This document shows positions 1 to 13,660 of a stretch of 64,000 bases of DNA, piece after piece (the first letter of the stretch is position 1; each line of letters begins with the position of its first letter). The notes under the pieces were generated by a model. That model was not told the DNA's origin, did not search any database, and saw nothing but the letters and a program-made list of their open reading frames with translations. Source of the stretch: Cardinalis cardinalis (Eukaryota > Chordata > Aves > Passeriformes > Cardinalidae); the NCBI GenBank assembly GCA_014549065.1, contig JACDOX010000141.1, forward strand, positions 1,402,884-1,466,883, read 5' to 3'. A program made the position numbers and the translations under genes.

Positions 1-3000
1 TATTTAATACAGTGTTCATCCCAAGACTGAAAAATACTGTTATGTTCAGAGCTACTACTATGTAACAAAAAACCCATAAAATAAATTGTGAACTTAAATA
101 ATAAGAACATATAAAAAATCTTGCCATTTTCCATATTTGCACACATGAAAGATTTTAATAGATTTATTGTAAAAATTGTTCTGCATACAGTGTAGACATC
201 ATGTGGGGAAATATATTCAAGCTATTTACATAAATCAGAGTTCTATTTAGGCTACTGTGATTTTCCAAGGAAAATGTCTTCATTTAAATATATATATGAA
301 TAGCAGATTGCAAAAGTGAATATTTCAGTCAAGAAATAATACCCAGAGACATTTTCAGAGCTCAAAATATGTGCTATATTATGAGATGGCTGATGAGTCT
401 TAATAAACTCCATCCACAAAGCAGCTTTGCTTTTCAACTAAATAATTTATTAATACAAAACTTTTTTTAAAATAGAAGGACTCTTTATTACATACATATC
501 ATGAAAAGCCCCTTTATAATAGAANATACTTTGAAGAAAACAATCACATTTTAATAATTTTCTAGACAGTAGCAAGGAGATTTACAAATGGGAAAACAGA
601 TATGTAAAATATTTTGCTTCTCTCCTGAGCTTTTCTTGCAAAATTCTAAAAGAAGATTCCTTAAAGTTCTGAAATTCCAAAGTTTCAAATCTATAAAAGG
701 TTTACATGACAGTAAGCAAATACTCACCTTTTAACATTTTCCAGAAATCTGAAAACAATACAAACTTCTTGAAATGTAATGCATCCTCAGTCTTTACATG
801 TACATATTCAATTTGTGCTTACAAAAGAAAATAAAAGGAAGGTAACTATGCAAGTGTGATAAAGAAGGAAAAAAATCCTACTTTCTTCTTGACTAAAACA
901 CTAATTATAATAGCAAGAAAATGTTCTTTCTCAGCCCTTTGCCACATATGGGCATGCACAGGGATTTTAGCTGCAGCTGACGAATCACCATTTACTTTCT
1001 CTGTCTCATTTCAAGGCATCACTTGGGACAGACAGGCTTTGAAACCTTTTTATTTTCTCAAAGTGGGGTAGACCAGTCTTCAAACAGCTACCCTTGCCAA
1101 ATGTTAAGTTTTCCAACCCTTGTCTGGTGGCTGTAATGTTATGNCAGCATCCTAAAATAAATGTTTAATCTTTCTGATTTTATTTAAAACTAGTACTAAT
1201 TTTAATATTAATTCAATTTTCAGAAGCTGTCTTACTAGTAAGAAAATTTATTTCATATTTCTTCCTGAAGGTATTCTTAATGATTTGGTTTGGATCCTTA
1301 TTTATTTAGAACTAGGAAGTGCAAGTTACCTTTGACAGACCAGTTTTATTCATTGTATTAATTGTTGATTGACTCCTACCATTATGAATTATTTTCTCCC
1401 TCTTACTGCAAACATTTCCAGTGTGTTTTCAACAGTCAGAACCACGGCTGAACTATTCATCCTCTATGGCTTGCAACTGGTCTCTTTAGTTGCAGACATT
1501 TGATATCATTTCAGAATGACCGAAAACTTCGAGAAAGGAGACTAATGAAAAGGNAATAATTAAAAAAAAAACCCTACAGAAAAGGCAATACTATTCAAAA
1601 AATCAAACACTCATGTTTACATGGGATTATTCTGCTTAAAGATCCTTGTTGTTTATATAGGCAACACAAAGATCACTGGCACCAAAGGATCACAGAAGGC
1701 TCAGTTAAATGCTGGGAAAGAATAATTTTATTTTTTTCCTATTCTCATACTTTCCCCCACAGCCTGTGAGAAACTAGACTCAGCGGACTAGTGAGATTAG
1801 ACNAAGTCGAGCTGTGCTTTCACATTACAAATATTTTTATGTTATGTTTCTATCACTACCCATTCCCAAATCTTTGTGGGAGGAAACGCCTATGAGGTAA
1901 AATATCGAAGCATTCCTGCATAGCTAGTAATAAGTGAACACATTAAAACTGCAAAACTCTTAAAAATGGATAATTAACACCATTCAACAATTTTTNCTAT
2001 GATTTAAAACAGTTTTTTCTCCTTCTTTGATTTCAAATTTTTGAAGTACAAATTGAATAATGCCACAATGTTGACAGGCTGATGGAGATGAGCACTAGCC
2101 ATGGAAGAAGTGGAAATTATACCTATTTCAAGCTAGAAAACAGAATTTTTATATTTCAAGCAGTTTTATCTCTTTGTTAGAAAAAATGTTTGTTATTATC
2201 CTCTGGGTGGTATTTCTGTAGCTTTTGTTTTGATATTAAAGTTATTAAACTTGCCTCTTCTATTGTCATTACCAGAATATTTTACGGGTAAATCCACTTA
2301 AGGAATCTATTGTGCTTTCTGATCAAAGTGGAAAATGAACCCAGGTTATAATAAGCAATTTAATTTTTAATGAGCTGATTGAGACCCAAGGTCATAACAT
2401 AGGACATAAACCAACCAAACAAAAAACCCAAACAACAACTAAATTTCCAGCACAGAACACTAATGATAGCACACTACACATGACCTGGGCAAAATAATAT
2501 TTGGCAAACTACATCTAAGAACTATCCCACTTGTATTTTTTATTTTCTTTCAGAACCTTGACTAAGTCTAAGTAAGGTGTAGCATATTAAATAATACAGA
2601 GGCACATAAAAATGCATGAGACTTGTTTTCTGAAAAGAACTTAGCAAGGATGTTTATTGAATGCAAATTTCCCAAGCTCAAGTTTAAATGCTACAGCTAC
2701 AAGCCGAACATTTAACCCTCTAATATATTTTGTAACACCTTAGAAGGTAGTTAACTACTGTCTTGGAGTATAATTCTGCCAGAATGCTACATGTAACTTC
2801 CACTGATGTTCTTGAGATTTGGCCTTTCTGTCTTCAGAAATAACAAATCATAGGTAAGGAGAATCTTTACCCAAGCAGAGCGTTCTTGCTTTCTTTGCAG
2901 CTTATAAATTAAGTAATGAAATTTTATTATTTTTGAATACAAAATCTTTGTTTAAGCTTTTACTTGGCATATTCTTTGATTTTTTATTGGTAGGCATTCT

Positions 3001-6000
3001 TACAGCTTTCTCTTTTCTCTAGCAGTAGAAATATTTATTCCATTAAGCCCTCTAGTAAGCTCTTTACGTCCAAGACACACATCATTTTACCCCGACAAAA
3101 CTGCTTTCTGTATTGCAGGTAAGGTCCTTATGAAACACATTCTGTCTCATTAAAGGAATGTAAAATTTAAAATTAAATTAGATATACTTTACACCTAGCA
3201 GAATATAAGTAATAGAAAAGATGCTAATGAGTTCTTCAGGTTCTACAGGTAGTCCATGGATCAAGTTCAGCCCACAGGATGCTTTCATCGGCTTTACTAC
3301 CTTTTCTCCAGGGAAGAGAAGCAACTATTTGAGCAGTTAATTGCTGCTGGTCCTGCCAAGCACTTCATCATGGTACTGTCACTGCCTCTACTTTCCNAGT
3401 GGGAAAGGAGAGGAAAAAAGGAAAGAGGGTGGACAAAACTGCCCCCATCGAAAGAGAAGGAGAAAAGGTACCCCTGCAGAGCCCCAAAATAATTATTTCT
3501 AAATGGCAGTAGCATAAATCCCAGAAATAGGCACATGCCCATGTTGGTATCACCTGGCAGAGCCATGACCTGCAACTTTAATGAAAGTCAAAGAGTCTAA
3601 AGGAAGAAGTGAAGTCCAGCTCCTGCGGCTGTTCTGGCGACAGTGACCCTGTATGGAAAGTTTACTCACTTCCTCAAAATAGTTTTTCTTAGCAAAATGT
3701 CCCTCCCTTCCTTTCTCTCCATTATTAACAATATATGCCAACTCAGTTCAGCCACAATTGGACAATAGAATAAATATAAGAATTGACCATCTGGTAAAGT
3801 ATTACTAAGAGGTATCTAATACATTTTCTCCATCTTCAGGTTAAGATTGGAGGAGGAGAGGAGGACACCAGTCCTAAGTGTTCAAGAAGCTCTCTATGAA
3901 GTACAGAGCACAATTTGAGAACCACTAACATACATGCTCAGTTATTTAAACACATAATAATACACAAAACATTATGTCATCTTATGTACCATTGTTATAT
4001 TATATTACACATTTCAGGTGTGCTGCAGAAGTGAAATCCCACTTCTTAGCTATGCAGATACAAGGCATGGCCTTATTTCTCCTAGTAACAAGAACAGCTT
4101 GTCTTAACAAACACTTATTCTGAAATGCATCAAAGGATGTTTTGCTTTTACTTTGCCTGGTGTTTTTCCCTCTATTTCATTTCAAAAAAGTCTTTCCAGT
4201 CAGTGCCTCTGAGATTTTGTCCATACAATTTATTATTTCTGCTAAAATTGAGAAAGAAGAAAAAGAAGAAAGTGGAGGAGAAGAAGGAAGGGAAAAAGAG
4301 GAAGAGAAAAGGAAAGAAGTAAAAAGGAAGGGAGATTGATTCCCAGTGAAGATGTTCTGTTTGCAGAAAGACTCTAAAAGAATGAGGAGGGGGAATGAAA
4401 ATGATAAAAATTATAAGGAGTAAGTGAAGACTGATAACTCAGTGTCTGGAGATGACACCAAGTTAAGCTAAGTGTTTAATTTGTTGTTTTAATAGAAAGG
4501 ATGAGGTATAAAAATAGGATAGGATATAATTTTAAATATGGTGTCCATATGCTTATTATCCATTACTTGCACAGAGAAAGTATCTCTACCATATTTTTTC
4601 TGTATATTATTATCATAGTGTGTTACTCTACAGCCCCAGAAAGGGACATCATCAGTAACACACCAGCAACAGAGTAACAGGATTGGAAGGTCGCTTCAAT
4701 CTTCTTCTGAAGGCACACAGAGATGGACACACTGCTTCACACCTTTTTGGGGAAAATGATGGAGACCAGACAANTCTGATGTAAAACATAAATGCATTTG
4801 TACTTGCCAAACTCATATTAGAAAAGCTTTGCAATAGCTCTCCACTTGTTTAAAAAAATAATGTCAGAAAATATTAATCACTTAGTTTTGAACTGTTTAA
4901 TATACCATTCAACATATATGGATGATACATATTTTTTATTTAAGTTGTGCCAGATATACACCGATTATTTTGTTTAAATGTTTCATTCTGAATTAGAATT
5001 ACCTTTTGCTTTATTTTTGGAAACTTCAAAAGATGAACCTTCTTTATGTTTTTGTTTAGATAGTTATGGTAAAAAATCCAGACTATTTCCTCAAACTAGA
5101 ACTCCAAAAACCAATACACTGCTTGCTGTTATTTTCCTCTTCAATTCCTCNAACTTATCCTGAGCTCTTGTCAATTTTCAGAAACTATACCTCTGTCTTC
5201 AAGTGTTGTTGTGGATTTTGGATTGTCAGCTGAAAATACAAACAACAAACCAGCAGTTGCAGGTAGTAAGATTTGATAGTAGCACAAATTACATATAGGA
5301 CAGATGCCCAAGACTGTGTTGGCCGTGATGGAAATAGGTATTCATTAACACAGAATGTAGGGACAAAATGGTATAAACACACTTTAAATTAACATAAAAA
5401 CAACATAATTCCTGAAAGCATTCTGGAGTAACATTGAATCTAGAGAAATCAATACCATTTACTAGAGAATAGATGCTCAAAACCCAATCTGTATTTGTCA
5501 ATATCAACCTACTCAATGCAGTTTCTGTACCTGTAGTATATATTTCTTGCATGGGTAGGAGAGTGACAGCACACATATCTTTTCACTTGTTACAAGATGA
5601 ATCCTCAACAAACTTAATGCCATACTTTGGTAGAAAAAGTGTAGTGCAAAATATCCTTAGTCACAGTTCTGAGCATGACAGAAATTTGTCATAGACTGAA
5701 ATTTGTAGTCTCCTGTGCTCAAAATGCCAAGACAACTTGTCAAATTTTTCAATCAAAAACCTTCTTTCTTTTACAAAGTCTTAACATTGAACCAGTGCAC
5801 TCAGTGACTTTGTACAATACAGGTTTGGAAAAGGCATGATGGCAAATTACTTTTGAAAAAGCCACACAAACACCACATGGTCTTCTCACCTCATCTGAAA
5901 GCAGGAGGCAATTTCATGGCAATTCAAAGACACCAGCAGTATCTCTTACAAATTATCATGATGCAATCTGTGATAATTATTGTGGCATTTCTTTTTTCCA

Positions 6001-6119
6001 ATGCTAGAAAAATACCTAAAGTGACGGAATCAAGCTCTTTTTTGTGCAATCTGTCTTTCTCAAGCATGCATCTAAAGTTATTAAGAAAGTAGCACCACAC
6101 ACATGATCCTTTTTAAGTA
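1..6119. other. AT-rich non-coding stretch
   Basis: No exon, RNA gene or dated repeat is recognised here apart from the purine tract at 4,250-4,335. Reading frames are short and shifted by frequent stops, and none of them resembles a known family. The short frame at 3,256-3,492 on the + strand was examined and not recognised. The region could be intergenic DNA or an intron; the sequence does not decide. Confidence 0.6.
4250..4335 (+). repeat. Polypurine (GA-rich) tract
   Basis: About 86 bases are almost entirely A and G, with only two or three T interruptions. This is simple-sequence DNA, and it creates spurious lysine- and glutamate-rich reading frames in two phases. Such tracts can form triplex DNA, but nothing here indicates a function. 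Confidence 0.85.
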
Positions 6120-6620
6120 GCATCAGTTCAAATTACTGGCTTCGCTTGCTGACCTCTGACCTAACTAAACACTTTGGGAATGTGAATTGTAGGGGACTCT
6201 TGAAGCTTTTGCAGACCCACGAATGCCTTACAAATTTTATTTCTGACATATCTAAGTCTCAGTAATTTAGATGGTGTTTAGATAGGTAGAAAACTGAAAG
6301 ATATCTTTAATATCATAAAGAGTTTCTGTACTCTTTTGCACCTTCTCTCTATTGTGCAGATGGATGCACTTTGTGCCACTGGCAGAGATATATTTATTCA
6401 GTTTCTTACTGATGCATGTTGTTCAGTCTGCAGACACGTGTGGCTGATTTCTTCATTAGGGAGCTTCTTTTTGCTGATGACTGTGAATTGGTAGTTCACT
6501 CAGTCAATATCATTCAATTTACTATTGATGACTTTTCTTGGGCACAATATCCCTCTACTTTTCCTGTGAAGGTAAGACAATGGGCACACCAAACCAACCA
6601 ACACAGCGGCACGTGCACTC
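6120..6620 (+). mobile_element. Decayed non-CR1 LINE, reverse-transcriptase domain
   Basis: Conceptual translation gives pieces of a non-LTR retrotransposon reverse transcriptase in the right order, with frameshifts. Motif A appears at 6,158 as DLTKHFGNVN followed by GLLKLLQTHEC, matching the family pattern of an acidic motif A and a GLWK block. A region at 6,364-6,420 reads MDALCATGRDIFIQFLTDA. Motif C appears near 6,461-6,490 as RELLFADDC, with the FADD catalytic pair intact. Motif A and motif C lie in the same frame, while the middle piece is one frame off, so several indels have occurred. A six-base duplication seems to interrupt motif A. The pattern (LTKAFD, GLWK, TDG-LFNLRRL, ELLFADDC) belongs to a widespread animal LINE group and is clearly different from CR1 and from BovB. 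I cannot name the clade. The fragment lacks the endonuclease and 3' end. It is a dead relic. Confidence 0.75.
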
Positions 6621-9600
6621 ACCTTTTTGCACTTAGGAACGTTTTCTCAAGCCTACAGTATGCTTTTTTAGTTTGTCATTTTTCAGATAAAGACACACTG
6701 TGAAAATGCTGCCACATTGCATAAATCCTAATTTGAAATATTAGAATACGTACCACGTAGCTTCAATGCCAGCCCCCAGAGATGCTCTGAGCATTTTGTC
6801 TCGGAACACTGATATGTGTTGATGAGACATAGGTCATTCTCCCCGTATGGGAAACTCAGTTGCATAGGCAATGCTTCTAACTATACCTGGAAAACTGNAT
6901 GACTACATCTTCCTAACAGGACAATCCCTTAATAATAACAAATGTTATTATTTATACTCATGTCCTGATCCCAAAAACATGGCTGTAACAATGATTAGAC
7001 AATATGGTCCAATTCACAGATAGCTATGATTATTTTTTGGTGACTTCTGCCAAAATAGTCAAGGCACACTGCCTTATCCATTGCAACACAATACAGGTGT
7101 ACTATGCACATATGAGCATAAGGCAGTTTACAGCATAGCAGACTCAGTATTTGTGGCTAATTCTGTTTAACATATAATGCCTTTCTAAAGTTTCATAATT
7201 AAATTTTGCACCACAGTGCCACAGGCTTCCCTGTTCCTCAAATGAAAATGAATGAACTTTCTTGTGTTCACCAGGCTGACCAGAGCAAGAGAAGATATTG
7301 GTGGGCTTCCAGTTAGCCTTGTATAAAGACAAGTAGTCCTTCCAAAGGAAAAGAGCTGCACAGAAGTTTGGACTGTCCTCCTCTCTCCTGTGACTTCGAT
7401 GTGACTTACAGACTGAGTAATGGTGTTTCTTTTGGAAAAGCTGGGATAACCCAAGAGCTCCTAGTCATGATGAGCCAAATGCCCAATCATATGTGAAAGA
7501 AGCTTAAAATCATACAAAACACAACACAATGTTCTCTACTTTTTTTGCAGCTTTTCTCTTTCCACAGATCAACCTCTAAGTAATAAACCTTTCTGCTGAA
7601 GACAACAGAGCTAATGAGCTTTGCTACACCATATGTCCATCAGCCAGGCCCCCTGTGTCTCCTGGCTTTAGTGACTACAAAGCAAGAAGGACCATTACAA
7701 ACTTTTAAAAGGTTAAAGATTCCATTTGCTCTGGATTAATTTGGCTAAAATCCACACACATTCTTCTGAGTGAAGAAACTTCTACAGCCTAAATGAATGT
7801 AGTCCCTGTTTTCTGAGATTAGACCGCTGATACCTCCTGAAAAATCATTTTAATCCAAGTTCATTTCCTCTTTTCTGAGTGATGCAATAATACTGATGTT
7901 TAGCGGCTCTTCTGTTTATNTTTTGTTTGTTTGTTTNAAATAAATTCCCTTTTATTGTATGAATTTTTACACTAACTTAGTGAATGACTGAAAACCTAAA
8001 TTTTTCTTTCAAGGAATCAGTTTGTGTGGCTGTACTTTAAATTATAATTTGACCCATTATTTTCAGTGGAATGAGGCCACTTAAGAAAGCACTGTTCCTT
8101 TATATGGAAATTTCAGGTGCCTGAAAATTCCGGAACACAAAGACGTAGGTACGTTTAGATTCTGAACATACAATTGCTACATTTAGTATTGTCTATCTCA
8201 TCCATGCCTATTTATTCAGACTTTCAGATCCAATACTTGCTGCATACTTCTTAAGAGTCATCATATTGTCTTTGAATACTGTTTTGCAGTACTGATTACA
8301 CTACATTAAATAAAATACAATAAGCAACAGAATTTATATCTTCCACAGCTTTCAGATGTAAGAGAGACTGGAGTTAGCACTTCAAAAATAGTCAATACAA
8401 GCAGGTGAGGAGCATGTAAGGAGCAGGGCTTTCCTCTGCAGAACTGAAGCATTATTCATGAAAAACCATGCAGGAAATCAATAGAAAATCCAGAAACAGA
8501 ATTATTACCTGCTAGTTTCATATCAGGAAGAAAGATATTCCATCCCAAGAGGTAGAGGGTTTTCCCCCTTTAACTTTATTGAAGACAGGTTCTTTGCACT
8601 GGAACATGCAATACACACTTCTTTGTGAAGGACTCTCAGTCAGATTTTCTGATGACTTTTGAAATTTAATTTAAATTAATCACTGTCATAATCTTTGTGA
8701 GGTTCTGTTTTCATAGGGTAAGAAGGTATAACTGAGTAAAGAAAACTCAGGTTCAATAGGTAGTGTTTGAGAATATTCTATTTTTGCCTATAGACATTCA
8801 AAGAAAAACCTCTTTCTGATTCTTTCATGTTTTCCAGTAAGGAAGGAAGGAAATGAAACTGTCAGCGCAAGTATTTTTCCAGCAGAGACAGAGGGGAAAA
8901 AACCCAAACAATCCAGCAAACCAATCCCACCACATTAAAAGAAAGCATTAAAAAAATCCTATTAAAACAGAAAACTCAAATTTAATAAAGTCTTTCTTAT
9001 AATCTGCAGAGTGATAACATCAGAAAGCAGACAAGAAACATGAAAGAAAGAAACATGCTCCTTCACATTGTGTTGCAAACATCTAAACAGAACAGGAAGT
9101 CAGTCAACAAATATTTGACCCAAAAGTTATTTGCTTCTAAAACAGAAACAAATATAGTAAGCGCTGCACCTTGACAATCTTTTGAAGCTAAGTATGTTTG
9201 TACATTTTTCTGTATTTTTTTTTCAAAAGTTACCATATAAACTTCAATATTCTGTATGTGCTGCAAAATTTAAACCATCAAAATGTCTTTTTTCATTTTT
9301 TCCTGTTTTAATCAAATAGTTTAAAATAATCTTTTCTTTTAGTCATTATGAAAAAAAAATGGCTTATCAAAAAAACAGAAGTTAAAAAATAAGGTATTAA
9401 TTAAATGTTAATAAAAAATGTTTTCCTAATGACTTCACATGCAGATCTGTACCTCACCTACAGGAGAAGTAAAAAGCAGAGAAAGGAGATTAAAGTGTTT
9501 TAACACCTGTAGGTACTGGTTTCAAATCAACATTTTTTTCTCCTCAATATGTGATAGATTGTGTAATATTTCCTGTTCTGTGAAAGAAATAAGAAATACT

Positions 9601-12600
9601 CTGAAAAACATAAATTCCAGTGGGAAGATAAAGAAATCTTTCCCAGAAATCCTAAGCATGATTTCTGAATTCTTAAATGTTCTTATGGTTCCAAATGTTC
9701 TTAATGACTTGATTGTTTGATATTTTTGTAAGTGCTACAAAACTGGATCTACAATTTTATTTAAAAGTAAATTAAAAAGGTTTTAGTCAATACTACTTTA
9801 TCTATTGATTTTGATTTTTTATATGACTTTGCCCTTTAGCCACTTTTAAAATGGAAAATGTAATATGTTAAGTATATACACTTGTTTTGACATAAAGATA
9901 AATTATCTTATTTCTGTAATCTATCTCAGCCTTGGACAGACACAGGGAAATTCCTGGGAGGCAGACAGTGGGTCTTTGAGGCAACATGCAGTGTTCTCAA
10001 AGTCAGAACACAAATAACCTTGATACAAGGAACAGTAATGGTCTCTGCCAATTTGTTGAATTGCATCTCTTTGCAACTCACACTACTTCATTGGCCTGGG
10101 TTAAGCTTGAAGTGGCTCTTCCCTCAAATTCTCATTTCTTTAGCACACTCAGGCAGTGACAGCTTTGTCTCTTTACAAAAAAAACCAGAGCCGGGTATCA
10201 ATATATAGATTTAATATGAACCTCTTTTTTTCAGTATCTTGGAGGTGTTAAAAATGTATTTTGAATTGGTAAATAGACAGGATCAATCAACATGTGACAG
10301 GTTTTGAAAGGATTCACACTTCTTTATTATCTTCTTGAAAAAAAAACAAAAGGAAGAGTAAAGAAAGAAGAGCATATGAAATATGAGGAAAAGCAGTTAG
10401 TTGAAGGACCAGTCTGTAGGGGGACAATGACCAACTACTACTGAATGTAGTAGCTTGAAAATAACTATCTAATTTAAATCAGATCACAATCTAAAAAAAT
10501 AATTGTGAAGTGAGATTGTTTCATTATCCTCTGCATAATCATTGGCTATAGTAGATTGTTTTCAGCATTTGTTTTTTAATACATTTAAGAATTAGCCGAA
10601 CAATAAGCAATACAGCACTCAGCACTCCAATTCTCCCATTGTCTCAGAGCACATCTAAGCTTTTCAAACTTAATTTTTTGTTCCTCTTGTTCATGACACA
10701 TTTTTTCAGACTTCGACACAGTGGAAAGGTGGAAAGGACAGAAGGGGATAAAAGCAATTAACTTACTGAAATAAAATAATCAACTTTGTACCAAGCAGTA
10801 AGGGATTTCTTATACAGCTATGGCATTACCAGTACCCGAGTGAGGAACTTCTAAGCTATCTGTTGCCACTCTGCCAAAACAGAGATTGTATAAAAGATGT
10901 GTCCCAGATGCTTCACGCTCCATAGATGCAAAGCAGTCATATGGAACAGTGTAGAGCAACCCGGACAGACACATGAAAAGAGGTCTCTCAGAGTTTATAT
11001 ACAAACTCCTAATCTGATAGCAGTACCAAGTGTACAACAACTACAGCCATTGTAATTAGTCCTAAATCTGAACCAGCTCTTTTATTTCCATTACTACCAT
11101 GATTTCTCTATAGTATTTCTCATTGCACTATAGATAGGAATTACCACAGAGCCTGATCTGTGGAACAATGCAAATCAACAGAAGCACCAGGATCAAAACC
11201 TTTGACTAGTTTGATCTCAACAGCTGGTAGGAACATTTATAGGGGAAAAGTCTAACAACGTTGTCGATGCCATGCACATGACACTTTCTGCAATTTAAAT
11301 ATTACATGTTTGTCTAGTGGCTTTTGCAGTGACATGGGAAAATGGAACTTGGATTTAGAGACCTGAAGTATTTATTTCCATGTTAACACACTTTTATCAA
11401 TTATGACTGTTTTTAGTAGCAATAAAATAGCATTGGATCCAGCCAAAAGCTTAGGTACATCTTAATTAATTTTCTGTTTTCATTTGAAGTTCTTTGCAAA
11501 AAAAAGGCTAAAAAATGCGAGAACTATAAATATACATAAATATTTCTACAGATATAAAATATAAACATACATTTTAGACCTTAACTATGCCTCACACTCA
11601 TTATATGAGTACAATCACTCCAGCAGAAAAATGCTAGTATGTAGCTAGAACATGTAATTTGTATAAACAAGTTTTGAACTGCAAAAGGCAGTACAAGTAA
11701 TTATACATAAATAATATACATAAATACTGCCATTTTCTTGCACTTTTCTGTGAAGACAGAAAATTATTATCTGTGTCTGAAATAATATATTTGAAGCATT
11801 TTACTAATTAAATTTGACATATTGTATTTTACACTTTATGTTCCTTGATTCTAAAGAAAATATCAAATCCTAACAGTTTTTTGAGGTCTACAAGGCACAA
11901 TCGTTAAGTATGGACAATATTATATTGATATTTCTAAAACTAACATAATGACTAGCAGAATTTCTGCTTTTCTCTAAACTTTACTAAAATGTTTTTTAGT
12001 CCTTATTTTTCTGTATATCAAGCACTATCCTACAGATGGAGAACAGTTCACTGAAAAAATTTTGTGCACAGGACTATAAAGAGAANGATGAAGAGGAGAT
12101 GAAACAGAAATTATGTTTATCCCACAAATAAGGAAAAGATTTGGCATTACTGACTTACAGATGTCATTCCCTACAAACAGACTTCCCTTAAATTCCATTT
12201 GCCATTGAAATAGCAAATACCACGAAAAGTTTTTACGCTACAGTCAGATATTTTTCCTTTTTGTTTCTTTAAAGTGTTCCAAAAAAGCTTTAAAATGTCA
12301 GTTCATATGATCTATGGACAAATATGGAAGGATAAGATTTGTACACAATCAGTCAAGGTACCTCACAAATTTTTGAATGATTCTATATAGAAAATATTAG
12401 TTCTGAATGCAACTAGAGATTAATTTACCACAATTTTACTTTTCATTCTATAGAAAATCCCAAAGTGGAGCTGAGTTAAGTGAATGGAATTTGAAGTGAG
12501 TGGAATTTGAAATAAAAGTTCATCTGATGTCTCCTGGAAAAGTCATATTACAAAGGATGCTCCCCAGCCAGATACCCCTCCTTCCCTCAGTCAAAGGGAA

Positions 12601-13281
12601 GTCTAGAAAGCTATTGAATTTTTGTTAAGAATACTTAAGTACTATAAATCAATGAATAAATATACTGATCCATATGTTATAAGCCATAAATATACTATTT
12701 TCCTCTGTCATTGACAGATACAATCTTTCTTTTGTATAATTCAATCCTTCTTGCGTAGAAAGGAGCATAATTTCTGGCAGGTAAAAATGTAAGATGTAAA
12801 TTAGGAGGGCTCCACAGCAGACTATGAAAAAAACATATAACTAAGGACATAAAAAATTCTTGAAAGGGTAAATAAAAGACAAAGGAAAGTTACGAAAGGA
12901 CTGGTGGAATGGCTGGATTTTAAAATACAATATGGGAAAAAAACAAGTAAAGACTTTATTTATTAAATTCACTTTTCTCCAGAGGATGGAATAAATCATG
13001 TCCAAATATTCTGAACATTAGCAAGAAGAAAATACTGGAACAAACAGATAATTGGAGAGCTGTACTTCATTAGGTCTAGGTCCAGTTTTTCACGAATTCT
13101 GCTGGAGCCTTGGAGTCATCTGGCTGAACTGTGAGTTCTAATGCAGTAGTTAAGAGAAAATGAAAAAGGCTTCAGGGTAGCAAATCTACTTATCCTAGGC
13201 TAGCTATGACCCCAAAATCATGAATAACAGCAGTCAAAAATGACTGCTTTTTTAAAAGGGTATGTTATAGGAAAACATTAA
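6621..13281. other. AT-rich non-coding stretch
   Basis: No exon or RNA gene is recognised. A 93-codon frame at 9,439-9,720 (+) has no family resemblance and no convincing splice sites. A 16-bp near-perfect tandem duplication lies at 12,480-12,511. The stretch 7,938-12,085 contains no ambiguous base, unlike most of the window. Confidence 0.6.
12480..12511 (+). repeat. 16-bp tandem duplication
   Basis: Two adjacent 16-base units ending in GGAATTTGAA differ at one position. This looks like a simple replication-slippage product in AT-rich DNA. Confidence 0.8.
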
Positions 13282-13660
13282 AAACCTGTGGTAGTGTTCA
13301 GGAGGGTTTCGAGGATGAGAGAGAGACGAGAGCTTTGACTTCATCAGAAGGCTTGATTTATTATCTTATTATATGTATATATTATATTATATTAAAAAGA
13401 GAAAGGAGAGGGGAGAGAAGGTTTCTCCCAGAGGCTGCTAAGCTAAGAATAGAATAGAATAGAATGCACAACAACAGAACTCTGCTTCAGAGAACTGTCT
13501 TTCATTGGCTATCAACTATAAACACTCAAGATAGACTAATCACAAATGCACTTGTTACATTCTACAGCAGCAGATAACCATTGTTTACATTTGTCGCTGA
13601 ACTGCAGCTCTCAGAAATCCTAAGAAAGGATTTCTCATGAAAGATGTCTGCGACAAAACC
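13282..13660 (-). mobile_element. Solo LTR (endogenous retrovirus) with 5-bp target-site duplication
   Basis: The LTR body is 13,287-13,655, about 369 bp, oriented on the - strand. On that strand it begins TGTCGCAGACATC and ends CACTACCACA, the canonical TG...CA ends. The flanks are AAACC at 13,282-13,286 and again at 13,656-13,660, a 5-bp duplication. No internal retroviral sequence lies beside it, so it is a solo LTR left by recombination. A TAATAAA-like signal lies in the AT-rich centre. The sequence resembles a family I recall from songbird genomes, including a stretch containing CTGCTGCTGT next to TGTAAACAATGG. A 5-bp duplication fits class I or class III (ERVL-like) integrases better than class II. 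A short AATAG microsatellite sits inside it. Confidence 0.85.
13445..13464 (+). repeat. AATAG pentanucleotide microsatellite
   Basis: About four AGAAT/AATAG units lie inside the solo LTR, so the array arose from or within the element. Confidence 0.75.

Noticed and set aside
9439..9720. 93-codon open frame as a gene
   Set aside because: No recognisable domain, low-complexity AT-rich codons and no supporting splice or promoter signals.
13445..13464. CRISPR-like or satellite array
   Set aside because: It is a short pentanucleotide microsatellite inside an LTR in a vertebrate genome.
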